From Methylacidiphilum caldifontis (lineage in GTDB: Bacteria > Verrucomicrobiota > Verrucomicrobiia > Methylacidiphilales > CAMAQI01): a stretch of 23,420 nucleotides of DNA. The stretch's first letter is position 1. Each line of letters starts with the position of its first letter. The notes under the pieces were generated by a model that did not search any database, was not told where the DNA came from, and saw only the letters and a program-made list of their open reading frames with translations. The position numbers were made by a program, and so were the translations under genes. Of the stretch, positions 12,937-21,331 are shown piece by piece. The stretch spans positions 1 through 23,420 of the forward strand of contig CAMAQI010000017.1 in the NCBI GenBank assembly GCA_945860255.1. Direction: 5' to 3'.

Positions 12937-15900
12937 TTAAGCTTTATTCTTTCCATCCGCGGTTAAAATCATCCCTTGCAGCGCCACGTAATCCGGCTTC
13001 CCCGAACCCAACACCGGAATCTTCTGCGAGATCAAGGTCCTCGGCACGAGCAACTCCGAGACTCCACTCTTCATCGCCTGTGCCAAGAGATCAGATCGTT
13101 GAGGCTCTACTTTCTCGGTAATCAAAACGATCTCCTCCCCCTTCGTCGCATGGGGAATCGCCAAGGTCGCATGTACTACCCCCGGCCAGGTCTCTGTCGC
13201 AAGATCCTCCACGGCACTTAAGGAGATCATCTCCCCTGCTACTTTTGCAAATCGTTTGACTCTACCGACGATCTTTACAAATCCATCCCCAGTGACCTCC
13301 GCAATATCCCCTGTATCATACCATCCCTCATGATCCTCTTTCGCCAAGGCTTCAGCGGATGGATGATCCGAATGTTCTCCATTGCCTGCGGAAGAATTCA
13401 ACATTTTTGAAAAAGGACTCTCTTTAAAGTACTCATCCACAGGAACGAGTACTCCCGGATTTTCCGCAAGGTAATAGCCGAGCATGACATTCGCCCCCTT
13501 CACCCACAATCGTCCCCCATCACTAATTCCAGCAACGGGTTCTAACCGATATTCGATCCCCGGTAAAAACTTTCCAACGGTCTCAGGCTTCGAATAAAAC
13601 GGGGTATTGATCGCTAATCCCGGAGAACATTCAGTCGATCCATACCCTTCATAAATCCGTACGCCAAATTGATCCATCCAGGTTTTCTTCGTCGATTCCT
13701 TGACCTTCTCCGCTCCAGCAAAGACCGCTCTCACGGAATAAAAATCGTAGGCATGCGCCCGTCTTGCATAGCCATTGAGAAAGGTATTCGTCGCAAAGAA
13801 GAGGGTCGCATTCGATTGATAGACCAATTCCGGAATCATCCGATAGTGAAGGGGCGAAGGATAAAGAAATACCGGAACCCCATTCAAGATCGGGGTCAAG
13901 GCTCCTCCCGTCAGCCCGAAGGAGTGAAAAAGCGGGAGACAATTAAAGATTCGATCTTGACGATGAATATCAAAGCGAGACATCAACTGATTCGTATTCG
14001 TCAATAAATTCCGATGCGAAAGCACGACCGCCTTCGGAGCCCCACTCGATCCGGAGGTATAAAGGATCGTCGCCGGTTGATCAGCAAAATGCCCTTCCGA
14101 CGAGAGGGTTGCCTGCCAGCGTTTTCGCTCTCCACGATAGAGAGTTGCCGGATAGCGGAGTGCCCAGAAATGCCGCAGTTTATCGCTGAATCCCATTTTA
14201 CTCTTCAACGATTCCAAATAGCGAATCTCAACCCCTGCCGCTTCCAGTGCCTCCACCACCGCTTGCAGTTTTCCCTCTTGAATAAATTTCTCCGCACTCC
14301 AGATCACTTTGATTTTTGCGGTATGACAGGCACTTACAAGATTCTTAGCCCCTGAGGAGAAATTCAACGGTGCGGGAACGCGATGTTTGGCTTGCAGCCC
14401 AAAAAAGACCTCCAAGGAGGTCACTTGATTCGGTAACATCATTCCGACCACCTCACCGACTTCCGTTCCCTCACTCAAATGCGGGGCGATCGTTAAAACT
14501 GAGGCCACAAATTTCCCATAGCTCTTCGGCGAAAAATGATAGTCATCGACGATTTCAAACTTCGGACCATGTTGTTTCCGTGCTTTTAAAAGAGCATTCA
14601 TCATCGTCTGATTTGAGGCCTTCGTCTTGAGCCTCATCTCCGACATAATTTCATAGACCTGAGCCACCGCCGCCTCACGGATTTGTCGTCCCGTTCCCTG
14701 AGGTTTATTGATTCGAACCGGTGGAAAGATCGTCACTTTCATCCGTGGAAAGAGCGTTCGGTTCGCCCGCGTCGGCAATTTTGAAAAATAGGAACGCTCG
14801 ACTCCATCAATCTGCACCGGAATGAAATCGGCATCGGCTCGCATTGCCACCATTCCTGCCCCTTGATAAATCTTCATTAAACTTCCGGTCAAGGTTAGAC
14901 GTCCCTCCGGAAAAATCATCACGGGAACTCCTTGCTTGACTCCCTTAAGTAGTGATTTGATCGCCATCGGTTTTGTTGGATCGATCGGAAAGAACGGAAT
15001 CCAACCGAGAACCGATTTCACAATCGGATTTTGCGCCATCACCGTATCGACAGCAAAAGTCGGAAGTTCCGGTAAGAAAGCGGCGATCAAGGTCGAATCC
15101 AAGAAGGAGACGTGATTCGCCACAATCAATTTCCGCTCCCGAGCGGCTGAATAATTTTCTAATCCGATCACCTCAACTCGAAACAGCAATCGTAACGCCG
15201 CACGAGTAAAGGTGTGAAGCACCGATTCGGGAACCAAACAGATAATCTTCCACGAAACCGCCAAGTTTAAGATCGCCATCAATCCCAATACATAAACACC
15301 CCCAAACCCGAATTTTGCCATAAGCATTGCAACTAAACTCGCAACGACCATAAAAAATGAATTCAAAATATTATTTGCGGCAATATTTCTCGCCCGATGA
15401 GTTGCCTCCGACTTTCCCTGTAAAATCGCATATAGCGGGACACTAAATATTCCGCCACAAGCTCCAATCCCAAGCAATGAGATCATGATTAAAATTCCCT
15501 TCAATGAAAGTACGCTGAACGGTTCAACGGAGGCCATTGATTCGGCGATGATAAAAATAACGGAGCAGATCGAAATTCCACCCCCCGCCAGTGGGGCATA
15601 CTTCGCACTGATCTCTCCATGAAGCAGTTTCGAGGAGATATACGACCCGGCCCCAATTCCGATGCTAAACATCATCAAAAGCTGCGTCGCGACTCCCGAC
15701 CCTGCTTTCAATGTATCGGCGACAAAAGGGGGAATATAAGCCATCCAAACGACTCCCATCGCCCAAAACCAGGAGATCCCCAACATCGATTGCCAGACGG
15801 AGGCATGTTCACGAGCCTCTTGAATTAGTTTCAAACTGGCGGTCCAAGGGTTCCAATCGACCGGAGGGACCTCCCCTTCCGGTTTTGCCTCAGGCACAAA

Positions 15901-16482
15901 TCGACTCGAAATCCATCCTCCGACGGCTAAAACAATCAACGTAATAAAAACCCAGAGATGAATTGATTGTTCCGCACCTGTCTCCGCAAGGGCCAGTCCT
16001 CCCAAGATTGTTCCTAAAAGAATCGCAAGAAAAGTCGCCCCTTCAAAAATCGCCGCACCATCCATCAACTCCTCTTTTTTCAGATGACACGGTAAGATTC
16101 CGTACTTCAACGGTCCAAAAAAGGTGATTTGTATCCCTGTCAAAAAGACCGCAAGAAACAAAAGAGGGGCAGACTCCCAAGCGAGACCGATCGCCCCCAG
16201 AATCATAATCACAATCTCTGCCAGCTTAGAGAACCGGATCAACTGCGATTTCTCCAAACGATCCGCAAGCTCTCCAGAGACCGCAGAAAATAGAATCATC
16301 GGAAGAATCATGAGTGCCGTAATCGCATTCACGGCCAGGGCGGTCGACCACCCCTGCTCTTTCGCCAGCTTAAAGGTGACCAACATGACAAAGGCATTTT
16401 TAAAAAGGTGATCGTTCACCGCTCCCAAAAACTGCGTGATAAAAATCGGAAGAAATCGTCGAGTTTGAAAGAGATGATTCAT
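12937..16482 (-). CDS. aas: Three-domain lysophospholipid transporter/2-acyl-GPE acyltransferase/acyl-ACP synthetase (LplT-Aas fusion)
   Basis: An 1181-residue inner-membrane protein for salvage and re-acylation of lysophospholipids. Residues ~1-420 are an MFS transporter resembling LplT (starts MNHLFQTRRFLPIFITQFLG, AVNDHLFKNA; about 12 hydrophobic segments). Residues ~430-620 are a PlsC-type acyltransferase with NHVSFLD (HX4D) and FPEGRLTLTG. The rest is an AMP-forming acyl-ACP/CoA synthetase with ILYTSGSSGAPKAVVLSH, YEGYGSTECSP, WYDTGDIAEVTGDGFVKIVG and the late lysine in GSGKPDY. In E. coli LplT is a separate protein next to Aas; here all three parts are fused. The open frame reaches a GTG at 16509, but that lies in a repeat, so the ATG at 16482 is used. 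No Shine-Dalgarno sequence is seen; TATTCT lies 5 nt before the ATG. Confidence 0.93.
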   Translation of the reverse strand: MNHLFQTRRFLPIFITQFLGAVNDHLFKNAFVMLVTFKLAKEQGWSTALAVNAITALMILPMILFSAVSGELADRLEKSQLIRFSKLAEIVIMILGAIGLAWESAPLLFLAVFLTGIQITFFGPLKYGILPCHLKKEELMDGAAIFEGATFLAILLGTILGGLALAETGAEQSIHLWVFITLIVLAVGGWISSRFVPEAKPEGEVPPVDWNPWTASLKLIQEAREHASVWQSMLGISWFWAMGVVWMAYIPPFVADTLKAGSGVATQLLMMFSIGIGAGSYISSKLLHGEISAKYAPLAGGGISICSVIFIIAESMASVEPFSVLSLKGILIMISLLGIGACGGIFSVPLYAILQGKSEATHRARNIAANNILNSFFMVVASLVAMLMAKFGFGGVYVLGLMAILNLAVSWKIICLVPESVLHTFTRAALRLLFRVEVIGLENYSAARERKLIVANHVSFLDSTLIAAFLPELPTFAVDTVMAQNPIVKSVLGWIPFFPIDPTKPMAIKSLLKGVKQGVPVMIFPEGRLTLTGSLMKIYQGAGMVAMRADADFIPVQIDGVERSYFSKLPTRANRTLFPRMKVTIFPPVRINKPQGTGRQIREAAVAQVYEIMSEMRLKTKASNQTMMNALLKARKQHGPKFEIVDDYHFSPKSYGKFVASVLTIAPHLSEGTEVGEVVGMMLPNQVTSLEVFFGLQAKHRVPAPLNFSSGAKNLVSACHTAKIKVIWSAEKFIQEGKLQAVVEALEAAGVEIRYLESLKSKMGFSDKLRHFWALRYPATLYRGERKRWQATLSSEGHFADQPATILYTSGSSGAPKAVVLSHRNLLTNTNQLMSRFDIHRQDRIFNCLPLFHSFGLTGGALTPILNGVPVFLYPSPLHYRMIPELVYQSNATLFFATNTFLNGYARRAHAYDFYSVRAVFAGAEKVKESTKKTWMDQFGVRIYEGYGSTECSPGLAINTPFYSKPETVGKFLPGIEYRLEPVAGISDGGRLWVKGANVMLGYYLAENPGVLVPVDEYFKESPFSKMLNSSAGNGEHSDHPSAEALAKEDHEGWYDTGDIAEVTGDGFVKIVGRVKRFAKVAGEMISLSAVEDLATETWPGVVHATLAIPHATKGEEIVLITEKVEPQRSDLLAQAMKSGVSELLVPRTLISQKIPVLGSGKPDYVALQGMILTADGKNKA

Positions 16483-16503
16483 AAAATAGAATAAGAAAGT
16501 TTT

Positions 16504-16557
16504 AACCACGGATGAACGCGGACCCCGACAAAGAGTACGGGGCAGGTGAACACGGAT
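16504..16557. repeat. CACGGAT-type repeat interrupted by a 24-base insert
   Basis: AACCACGGATGAACGCGGA (16504-16522) continues as TGAACACGGAT at 16547. Joined, they form an ordinary repeat unit. The intervening bases 16523-16546 contain the 23-base sequence shared with 12889-12911. Confidence 0.8.
16523..16545 (-). repeat. 23-base inverted repeat near the 5' side of the aas gene
   Basis: Begins CCCCGACAAAGAGTACGGGG and ends CAG; the exact reverse complement of 12889-12911. It interrupts a CACGGAT-type repeat just upstream of the aas start. Confidence 0.85.
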
Positions 16558-16651
16558 ATTTGTTTGTTAAATTCATACATCAGCCCTGCTAGTTTACCTC
16601 AAGACTCCAGCACTCTCCTTAACAAAGAACTGCTCAGAGAAATCGGTCGCT

Positions 16652-16787
16652 TCAGAGATAGAGAGAGTTCGGATCAATAAAAGCCTCAATTTCTTTTTCC
16701 GCAGGGGGTTGATCTTTGCATCGTGCGCTACTCGTAACGTTGCTGACACAGAAATGTACCAGAATGCGGAAAAAGGCTTTTTTTCAT
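16652..16787 (-). pseudogene. Possible small frameshifted gene in the 16558-16846 gap
   Basis: An ATG at 16787 with AGGA eight bases upstream is followed by a run of seven A. The direct frame ends after 19 codons. If one A is skipped, the frame continues for about 40 codons (FFRILVHFCVSNVTSSARC, then KDQPPAEKEIEAFIDPNSLY, L, stop at 16652), resembling a short secreted or lipoprotein-like peptide. No family is recognised. It could be a broken gene, a homopolymer sequencing error or chance. Nothing else is seen in this 290-bp gap. Confidence 0.22.
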
Positions 16788-16846
16788 GCTTTCATTCCTA
16801 AGAGATCCTTCTTTTCTTTTGTTTCTCCTTCATCACACTTCAATCG

Positions 16847-17557
16847 ATGACGACTCCCTCTCCTGATTCTGCAATTCTTGATCGGATTCAGAAACTTTTT
16901 CAACTCGCTGACCCCGCACGGGGAGCGACGGAGCATGAAATTAAGACCGCCCTGGAAAAAGCGGAGATGCTCATGACCCGCTATCATATCGACCGCTCTC
17001 GTCTCCCGATTTCCGGAGAATCTGGGGCCCCTGACCGCTCCTTTCTTAAAAACTCTATTCCTCTCTCCTCACGGATTTCTACGAAATTAAAATCCCTTTT
17101 CTCGCTCCTTCAAGCCGCAACTCCGATCCGTGTCCTCATCGATAAATCGACCCCCTCCCCCGTTGCCCAACTCATCGGTTCTAAAACCGACCTACTCTAC
17201 GCAGAATACCTCTTTTCCTATCTCTCCAACGTATTCGATTCCCTGTGGCATCAACATCGTCATCAACACCCAAACTCCCATCAAATCTCCTACTTTGTAG
17301 GACTCCACGACGGGATTCTTCTCTCGATCCAACAAGGAAAGGAAGAGGCTGAAAAGGGGCTTCAATCGGAGGAACGAACCTCCTACGAAATCGTCCTCCG
17401 TGACGAAGCGGAAGCCCTCCAGCAATTCATTTTCCAAGAATTTGGCCGCACTCGAAAAGCACGCGCTTCACGTTCGTTTTGCAACCGAGAAAGTTACGAC
17501 TCCGGTCATCACGACGGTCAAAACGTTCAGCTCCAACGTCCCTTAGAGGATCGATAA
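16847..17557 (+). CDS. DUF2786 domain-containing protein
   Basis: A 236-residue protein. Residues ~8-52 match DUF2786 (ILDRIQKLFQLADPARGATE, then IKTALEKAEMLMTRYHIDRS), a small helical domain of unknown function found in phage and bacterial proteins. The C-terminus has a basic segment (RTRKARASRSF) followed by a glycine-containing end (SYDSGHHDGQNVQLQRPL), common in this family. There is no signal peptide. It is convergent with the res gene and their ends overlap by 15 bp. There is no clear ribosome binding site before the ATG. The function is unknown; some family members accompany mobile DNA. Confidence 0.8.
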   Translation: MTTPSPDSAILDRIQKLFQLADPARGATEHEIKTALEKAEMLMTRYHIDRSRLPISGESGAPDRSFLKNSIPLSSRISTKLKSLFSLLQAATPIRVLIDKSTPSPVAQLIGSKTDLLYAEYLFSYLSNVFDSLWHQHRHQHPNSHQISYFVGLHDGILLSIQQGKEEAEKGLQSEERTSYEIVLRDEAEALQQFIFQEFGRTRKARASRSFCNRESYDSGHHDGQNVQLQRPLEDR

Positions 17558-20236
17558 ATACTGTTTCTCCAGGCCATCCAATGTCATATTTTCAGCAACA
17601 ACATCGTGAGGGATGAGAAGATACTTCCACTCTTTACCCTGATACGTTCTTGCATGGTCACTGGCGTGTTTACACCATGACATGGCTACTTCTTTTTTGG
17701 CAACAACATCAGCAGCTTCCATTTCTTTTCGCATTTTAGGCTCGATCATGTAAAGCCCACTCTCTGTTTCCGCAACAAAATCTGGTTGATATTCGAGATG
17801 ATCTCCATTGGATTTATAGTAAATCTGAAACTGCCCCTTTGCAGGCTTAAACCATTTAAGCGCCTCTCGCTCCAGTATCACGGCAAGCTTACGCTCGGTA
17901 TCGGATTGAAACTTCTGAACCGGATAAAGGCATCGCTTAAATCCGCCAAAAAGATACTTTGCCATATTGCTTTTATCTTGAGGAGCATGACGAAAATCAA
18001 GCACAGGATCAATTGCGGAGGCCGCATAGGCACTCGGCTTTAAATCTGTAAAACCTTTACTGATTTTAACTTCGTATCCGGTCACTTTTTCCCAATGATG
18101 TTCTTGCATCTGCGAATGAATGAATTTCGCAATATCTCGTTGATGGCAGCGAAGCACTTTTCTGACCTCATTTTCATCCTCAAGATAGCTTTTAAAATGA
18201 TTCACCACTTGATTCGCCAAAGCATAAAGCAGGTCTGCGTGTAAATCGTAAGAAATATCATCAAAATCAACAAGACCACTGACGATATAATCTTCGAGGC
18301 GACTCTCCTGAATTCCCCCCTGATGCGCTGAAACTAAATCGACTTGGTCCGTCCGTAAATGCCGAATCCAAATTTCTTCCGAAACACTCGGATAATGTAA
18401 ACTTCCTAACTGGAGATCAAAGGGATGAAATCCCGACTCCACCTCTCCCTTGGGAACAACAAGGATTCGAGGAATATCGATCGTCTGTCGAATCACAAGC
18501 TCCGAGGTTTTAGCCACAATCGCTTGAATATCAGGCCTCTCCACCACTCCTTCCATCTCCAATTGTGCCGAACGATACTGACTTTCGACCTCTTTCACGA
18601 CTGCGGCATTGACCTCTTCCGAGTTTAAATAAGAGACCGAAGGAAGACGCTGGGGCTGACTTTCCATCCTGCGGATCGCCTCATAAGCCAATTGTGCCAC
18701 TCGTTGATCTTCTGAGTTCGTAAATAAAGGTTTATCGACCGATTTAGGAATATGTGTACTGGAACTCGTTTTCTCAGGCTGGAATCCCAATTGATTCGCT
18801 AACTGCGATTGCGAAACGACTGTCACGGTCTCCTCTTCCAATTTTTCAGGCTCCAAAATCACTTGCTGCAATCGGATTGATGAATCCGGTTTTTGAGCCT
18901 CTTCAACAATTTCCTGAAATTTGTCATGCGCGATGATATTCAGTCGATCAACGCTGATCACTCCCGTCCTTTTTCCATAAGGAAGCCGAAGTCCTCTCCC
19001 AATGGACTGCTCAATCAAAATCCGCGCATTTGCCGCACGCAACGGGATAATCGTGTAAAGATTGGTCACATCCCATCCCTCTTTCAACATATTCACGTGA
19101 ATCACGATCTCCGTCGGCTCATCGGCATGCTCGACCTTGAGTAATCGCTCCACCATCTCATCCTCTTCTGCCCCCGTCTTACTGGAATCGACTTGAATCA
19201 CTTTCTTCGCATATCGTCCCTTAAAAAACTCCCCCGACTCGATCCATTCAAAAAGCTGCTTCGCATGCGTGGTATCACGGGCGATCACCAGCACAAACGG
19301 TTTTACGATCTCCCGATCCGATTCTCTCGCATAAGTCTCAAGCTCAACTTTAACCTGTTCATGAAGCCGAATTCCATCTTCCAACTTCATTCTCTCGATT
19401 TCCTCGGAAGTCATTCCAGATGGATTAAAATCCTTTCGGGTGACCACCGCAGGCTCTTTGACAAATCCATCCTCCAGCGCCTTCGCCAACGGATAATCAA
19501 AAATCACATTTTTAAACGAAATCGATCCTTTGTTCGTCTCCACAAACGGCGTCGCCGTCAGCTCTAACCCGATCACCGGCTTCAACTCATTAATCGCTCT
19601 TACTCCTGCGCTTGCCCGGTAGCGGTGTGATTCATCCATCAAAAGAACTAGATCAGACAAACCCGCCAAATACTCGAAATAACTTTCTCCGATATATTCC
19701 GAAAGTCGCTTGATCCGAGGGGATTTCCCCCCTCTTACTTCCGAATTGATTTTAGAAATATTAAAAATATTGATTTTACAACGAAGGACCTGATCAAAAA
19801 GGGTCCCTGCCTTGTTTTCGTAATTTTCCCCTGTAATTATTTCGGGGGCATCTTGAGCAAATTCTGAAATTCCCTTAAAAACATATTTAGGCGTATTCGG
19901 GGTGAAATCGGCAATCAGTTTATTGTAAATTGTCAGATTGGGGGCCAAAACGAAGAAATTGTTAATCCCGTGCGCCAGATGCAAATAACTGACAAAAGCT
20001 CCCATGAGTCGAGTCTTACCCACTCCCGTCGCCAAAGCAAAACAGAGCGATGGAAACTCCCTTTCAAAATCGGTGACCGTCGGAAATTCTTTTCGTAGGA
20101 TTTCCATTGCAGCCGAGAGATCGCCTCCCTTTCGGGGGGGGATAATCTCGGTGACCCGATCAAGGATTTCGAGCGAACGTTTCTGAGGAGTGCGTAAGCT
20201 CAAACGTCCTGCGATTGCATTCACCTGTTTATTCAT
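17543..20236 (-). CDS. res: Type III-like restriction enzyme Res subunit (helicase-endonuclease)
   Basis: An 897-residue DNA helicase-nuclease. The superfamily 2 motifs are in order: Walker A ATGVGKTR (residues ~69-76), DESH box in LVLLMDESHRYR (~201-204), LTATPF, then VNMLKEGWDV and IEQSIGRGLRLPYGKRTG. The C-terminal part holds a PD-(D/E)XK nuclease core, QPDFVAETESGLYMIEPK, so cleavage activity looks intact. The ATG at 20236 overlaps the abi stop codon as ATGA, which fixes the start; a 12-codon upstream extension is rejected. It is last in the mod-abi-res operon. It resembles type III Res proteins; a stand-alone helicase-nuclease role cannot be excluded. Confidence 0.92.
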   Translation of the reverse strand: MNKQVNAIAGRLSLRTPQKRSLEILDRVTEIIPPRKGGDLSAAMEILRKEFPTVTDFEREFPSLCFALATGVGKTRLMGAFVSYLHLAHGINNFFVLAPNLTIYNKLIADFTPNTPKYVFKGISEFAQDAPEIITGENYENKAGTLFDQVLRCKINIFNISKINSEVRGGKSPRIKRLSEYIGESYFEYLAGLSDLVLLMDESHRYRASAGVRAINELKPVIGLELTATPFVETNKGSISFKNVIFDYPLAKALEDGFVKEPAVVTRKDFNPSGMTSEEIERMKLEDGIRLHEQVKVELETYARESDREIVKPFVLVIARDTTHAKQLFEWIESGEFFKGRYAKKVIQVDSSKTGAEEDEMVERLLKVEHADEPTEIVIHVNMLKEGWDVTNLYTIIPLRAANARILIEQSIGRGLRLPYGKRTGVISVDRLNIIAHDKFQEIVEEAQKPDSSIRLQQVILEPEKLEEETVTVVSQSQLANQLGFQPEKTSSSTHIPKSVDKPLFTNSEDQRVAQLAYEAIRRMESQPQRLPSVSYLNSEEVNAAVVKEVESQYRSAQLEMEGVVERPDIQAIVAKTSELVIRQTIDIPRILVVPKGEVESGFHPFDLQLGSLHYPSVSEEIWIRHLRTDQVDLVSAHQGGIQESRLEDYIVSGLVDFDDISYDLHADLLYALANQVVNHFKSYLEDENEVRKVLRCHQRDIAKFIHSQMQEHHWEKVTGYEVKISKGFTDLKPSAYAASAIDPVLDFRHAPQDKSNMAKYLFGGFKRCLYPVQKFQSDTERKLAVILEREALKWFKPAKGQFQIYYKSNGDHLEYQPDFVAETESGLYMIEPKMRKEMEAADVVAKKEVAMSWCKHASDHARTYQGKEWKYLLIPHDVVAENMTLDGLEKQYLSIL

Positions 20237-21153
20237 GAGTGGTTCTGCCTCCAAATCGGATGTTCCTTCCATCGTTCCGGCAACCCCATCGAAAGAACCG
20301 GAATCTCCGGATATTGCTCAAAAAGCGCCTCGACTCGTTGATGCCAAAAACTGGTTTCAGAAACTTTCGGAAGCATAAACCGACACATCATCAAAATAAT
20401 TCCCGACCGATCCGTGCGAATCTTATCCTCGGTATGCCATTCCGGAAATTTTCGGGAATTCGGCATCATGGGAGGATAACCAAGGACACGATTCCAAAAT
20501 CGAGAATGATGCGCGCAAATATTTCGTGCGGCATTTAAAGTTCGAAGCCAACTCAGCAACAATTCATCGACAAACCCATATTCCTCCGCAACGCGCCGCT
20601 TGAGTTCAGGAGGGACCCCTTTAAAAAAGGTCAGCAGACTCCCCATGCTCATCAACTCCGCCAACATCCAAATCGGGAGATTTTGATGATGGTCTCCATA
20701 TTTTTCAAAAAAATGCTTTTTAAATGGTTCCTTACTCCTCCGAGTCTCTTCCTGTAATGAACCTCTCCAATCGAGATATTCCTGAACCTCCAGCTTTGGC
20801 AGGTTTTTCTCCTCGCAATAGCCAAACGGCCCATAGTTATGGGCAAAATGAAAAACCAATTTTGTCCGCAACGAAACTTCAATTCTCTCAATCGCATCGA
20901 GCGTCAAGACTCGTAACCGCCGATCAAAACAGTAGCGATCCCATATGATTCTCAAATCCGTCCCCTTTTGAAATTGATCGGTTGAAACTCCTGTGGAATC
21001 TTGAACCCGAAAAGGATGGAGATAGCCCGCCAGACGATAATAACTCACCGCTTGGAGTCTCGAGATCAACTCCGCACGATCTGCCTGCAATCCACGTTCA
21101 AGGAGTTGATCCGCTTGAATCTCAAAATCGATCGCTTTCTTTTGATATTCCAT
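20233..21153 (-). CDS. Abi_2 family (AbiD/AbiF-like) abortive infection protein, HEPN RNase motif
   Basis: A 306-residue protein of the Abi_2 family. Recognisable segments: the N-terminal LISRLQAVSYYRLAGYLHPF, the central LDAIERIEVSLRTKLVFHF, PIWMLAELMSMGSLLTFFKG, and RTLNAARNICAHHSRFWNRV. RNICAH (residues 210-215) is the Rx4H catalytic motif of HEPN ribonucleases, so it is probably an RNA-cleaving toxin triggered by infection. The start at 21153 is chosen because GGGGAG lies 7 nt before the ATG; the frame also reaches a TTG at 21180. It lies between mod and res, overlaps res by 4 bp, and follows a structured RNA candidate. Recent work links AbiF-type HEPN proteins to upstream antitoxin RNAs and to the ancestry of Cas13; applying this here is inference. 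Confidence 0.9.
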   Translation of the reverse strand: MEYQKKAIDFEIQADQLLERGLQADRAELISRLQAVSYYRLAGYLHPFRVQDSTGVSTDQFQKGTDLRIIWDRYCFDRRLRVLTLDAIERIEVSLRTKLVFHFAHNYGPFGYCEEKNLPKLEVQEYLDWRGSLQEETRRSKEPFKKHFFEKYGDHHQNLPIWMLAELMSMGSLLTFFKGVPPELKRRVAEEYGFVDELLLSWLRTLNAARNICAHHSRFWNRVLGYPPMMPNSRKFPEWHTEDKIRTDRSGIILMMCRFMLPKVSETSFWHQRVEALFEQYPEIPVLSMGLPERWKEHPIWRQNHS

Positions 21154-21192
21154 CAACGCTCTCCCCGATGATTTCCCCAAACAATATTTATG

Positions 21193-21300
21193 AACAAAAA
21201 AAACCCACCGGAATTAAGCATCAGATCCTTGGAAGGACCGAGAGGCTCGGTGGGCTTGCTGGGCAAAACCTCGCTGAAGAGTCGCTCTTCGTCAACTCTT
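21193..21300 (-). ncRNA. Structured RNA candidate upstream of abi
   Basis: The 178-bp gap between mod and abi reads on the minus strand as a series of hairpins: GAAGAG-CGA-CTCTTC (21290-21276), then CCGAG-CCT-CTCGG (21250-21238), then TCCTT-CC-AAGGA (21237-21226), and an outer CCCACCG/CGGTGGG stem (21254-21248 with 21210-21204) followed by eight T. The outer stem competes with the second hairpin, so alternative folds or a pseudoknot are possible. Position and size match the ncRNAs described next to AbiF-type HEPN genes. I see no certain promoter and cannot tell whether this is a separate RNA or a leader/attenuator of abi-res. Confidence 0.55.
21196..21254 (-). terminator. Rho-independent terminator between mod and abi
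   Basis: Minus-strand stem CCCACCG/CGGTGGG enclosing smaller hairpins, followed directly by TTTTTTTT. It would end transcription from mod or the ncRNA about 40 bp before the abi start, implying that abi-res is expressed by read-through or its own promoter. Confidence 0.75.
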
Positions 21301-21331
21301 TTTTGCAATGAATCGGCAATCCAAAAACCAC

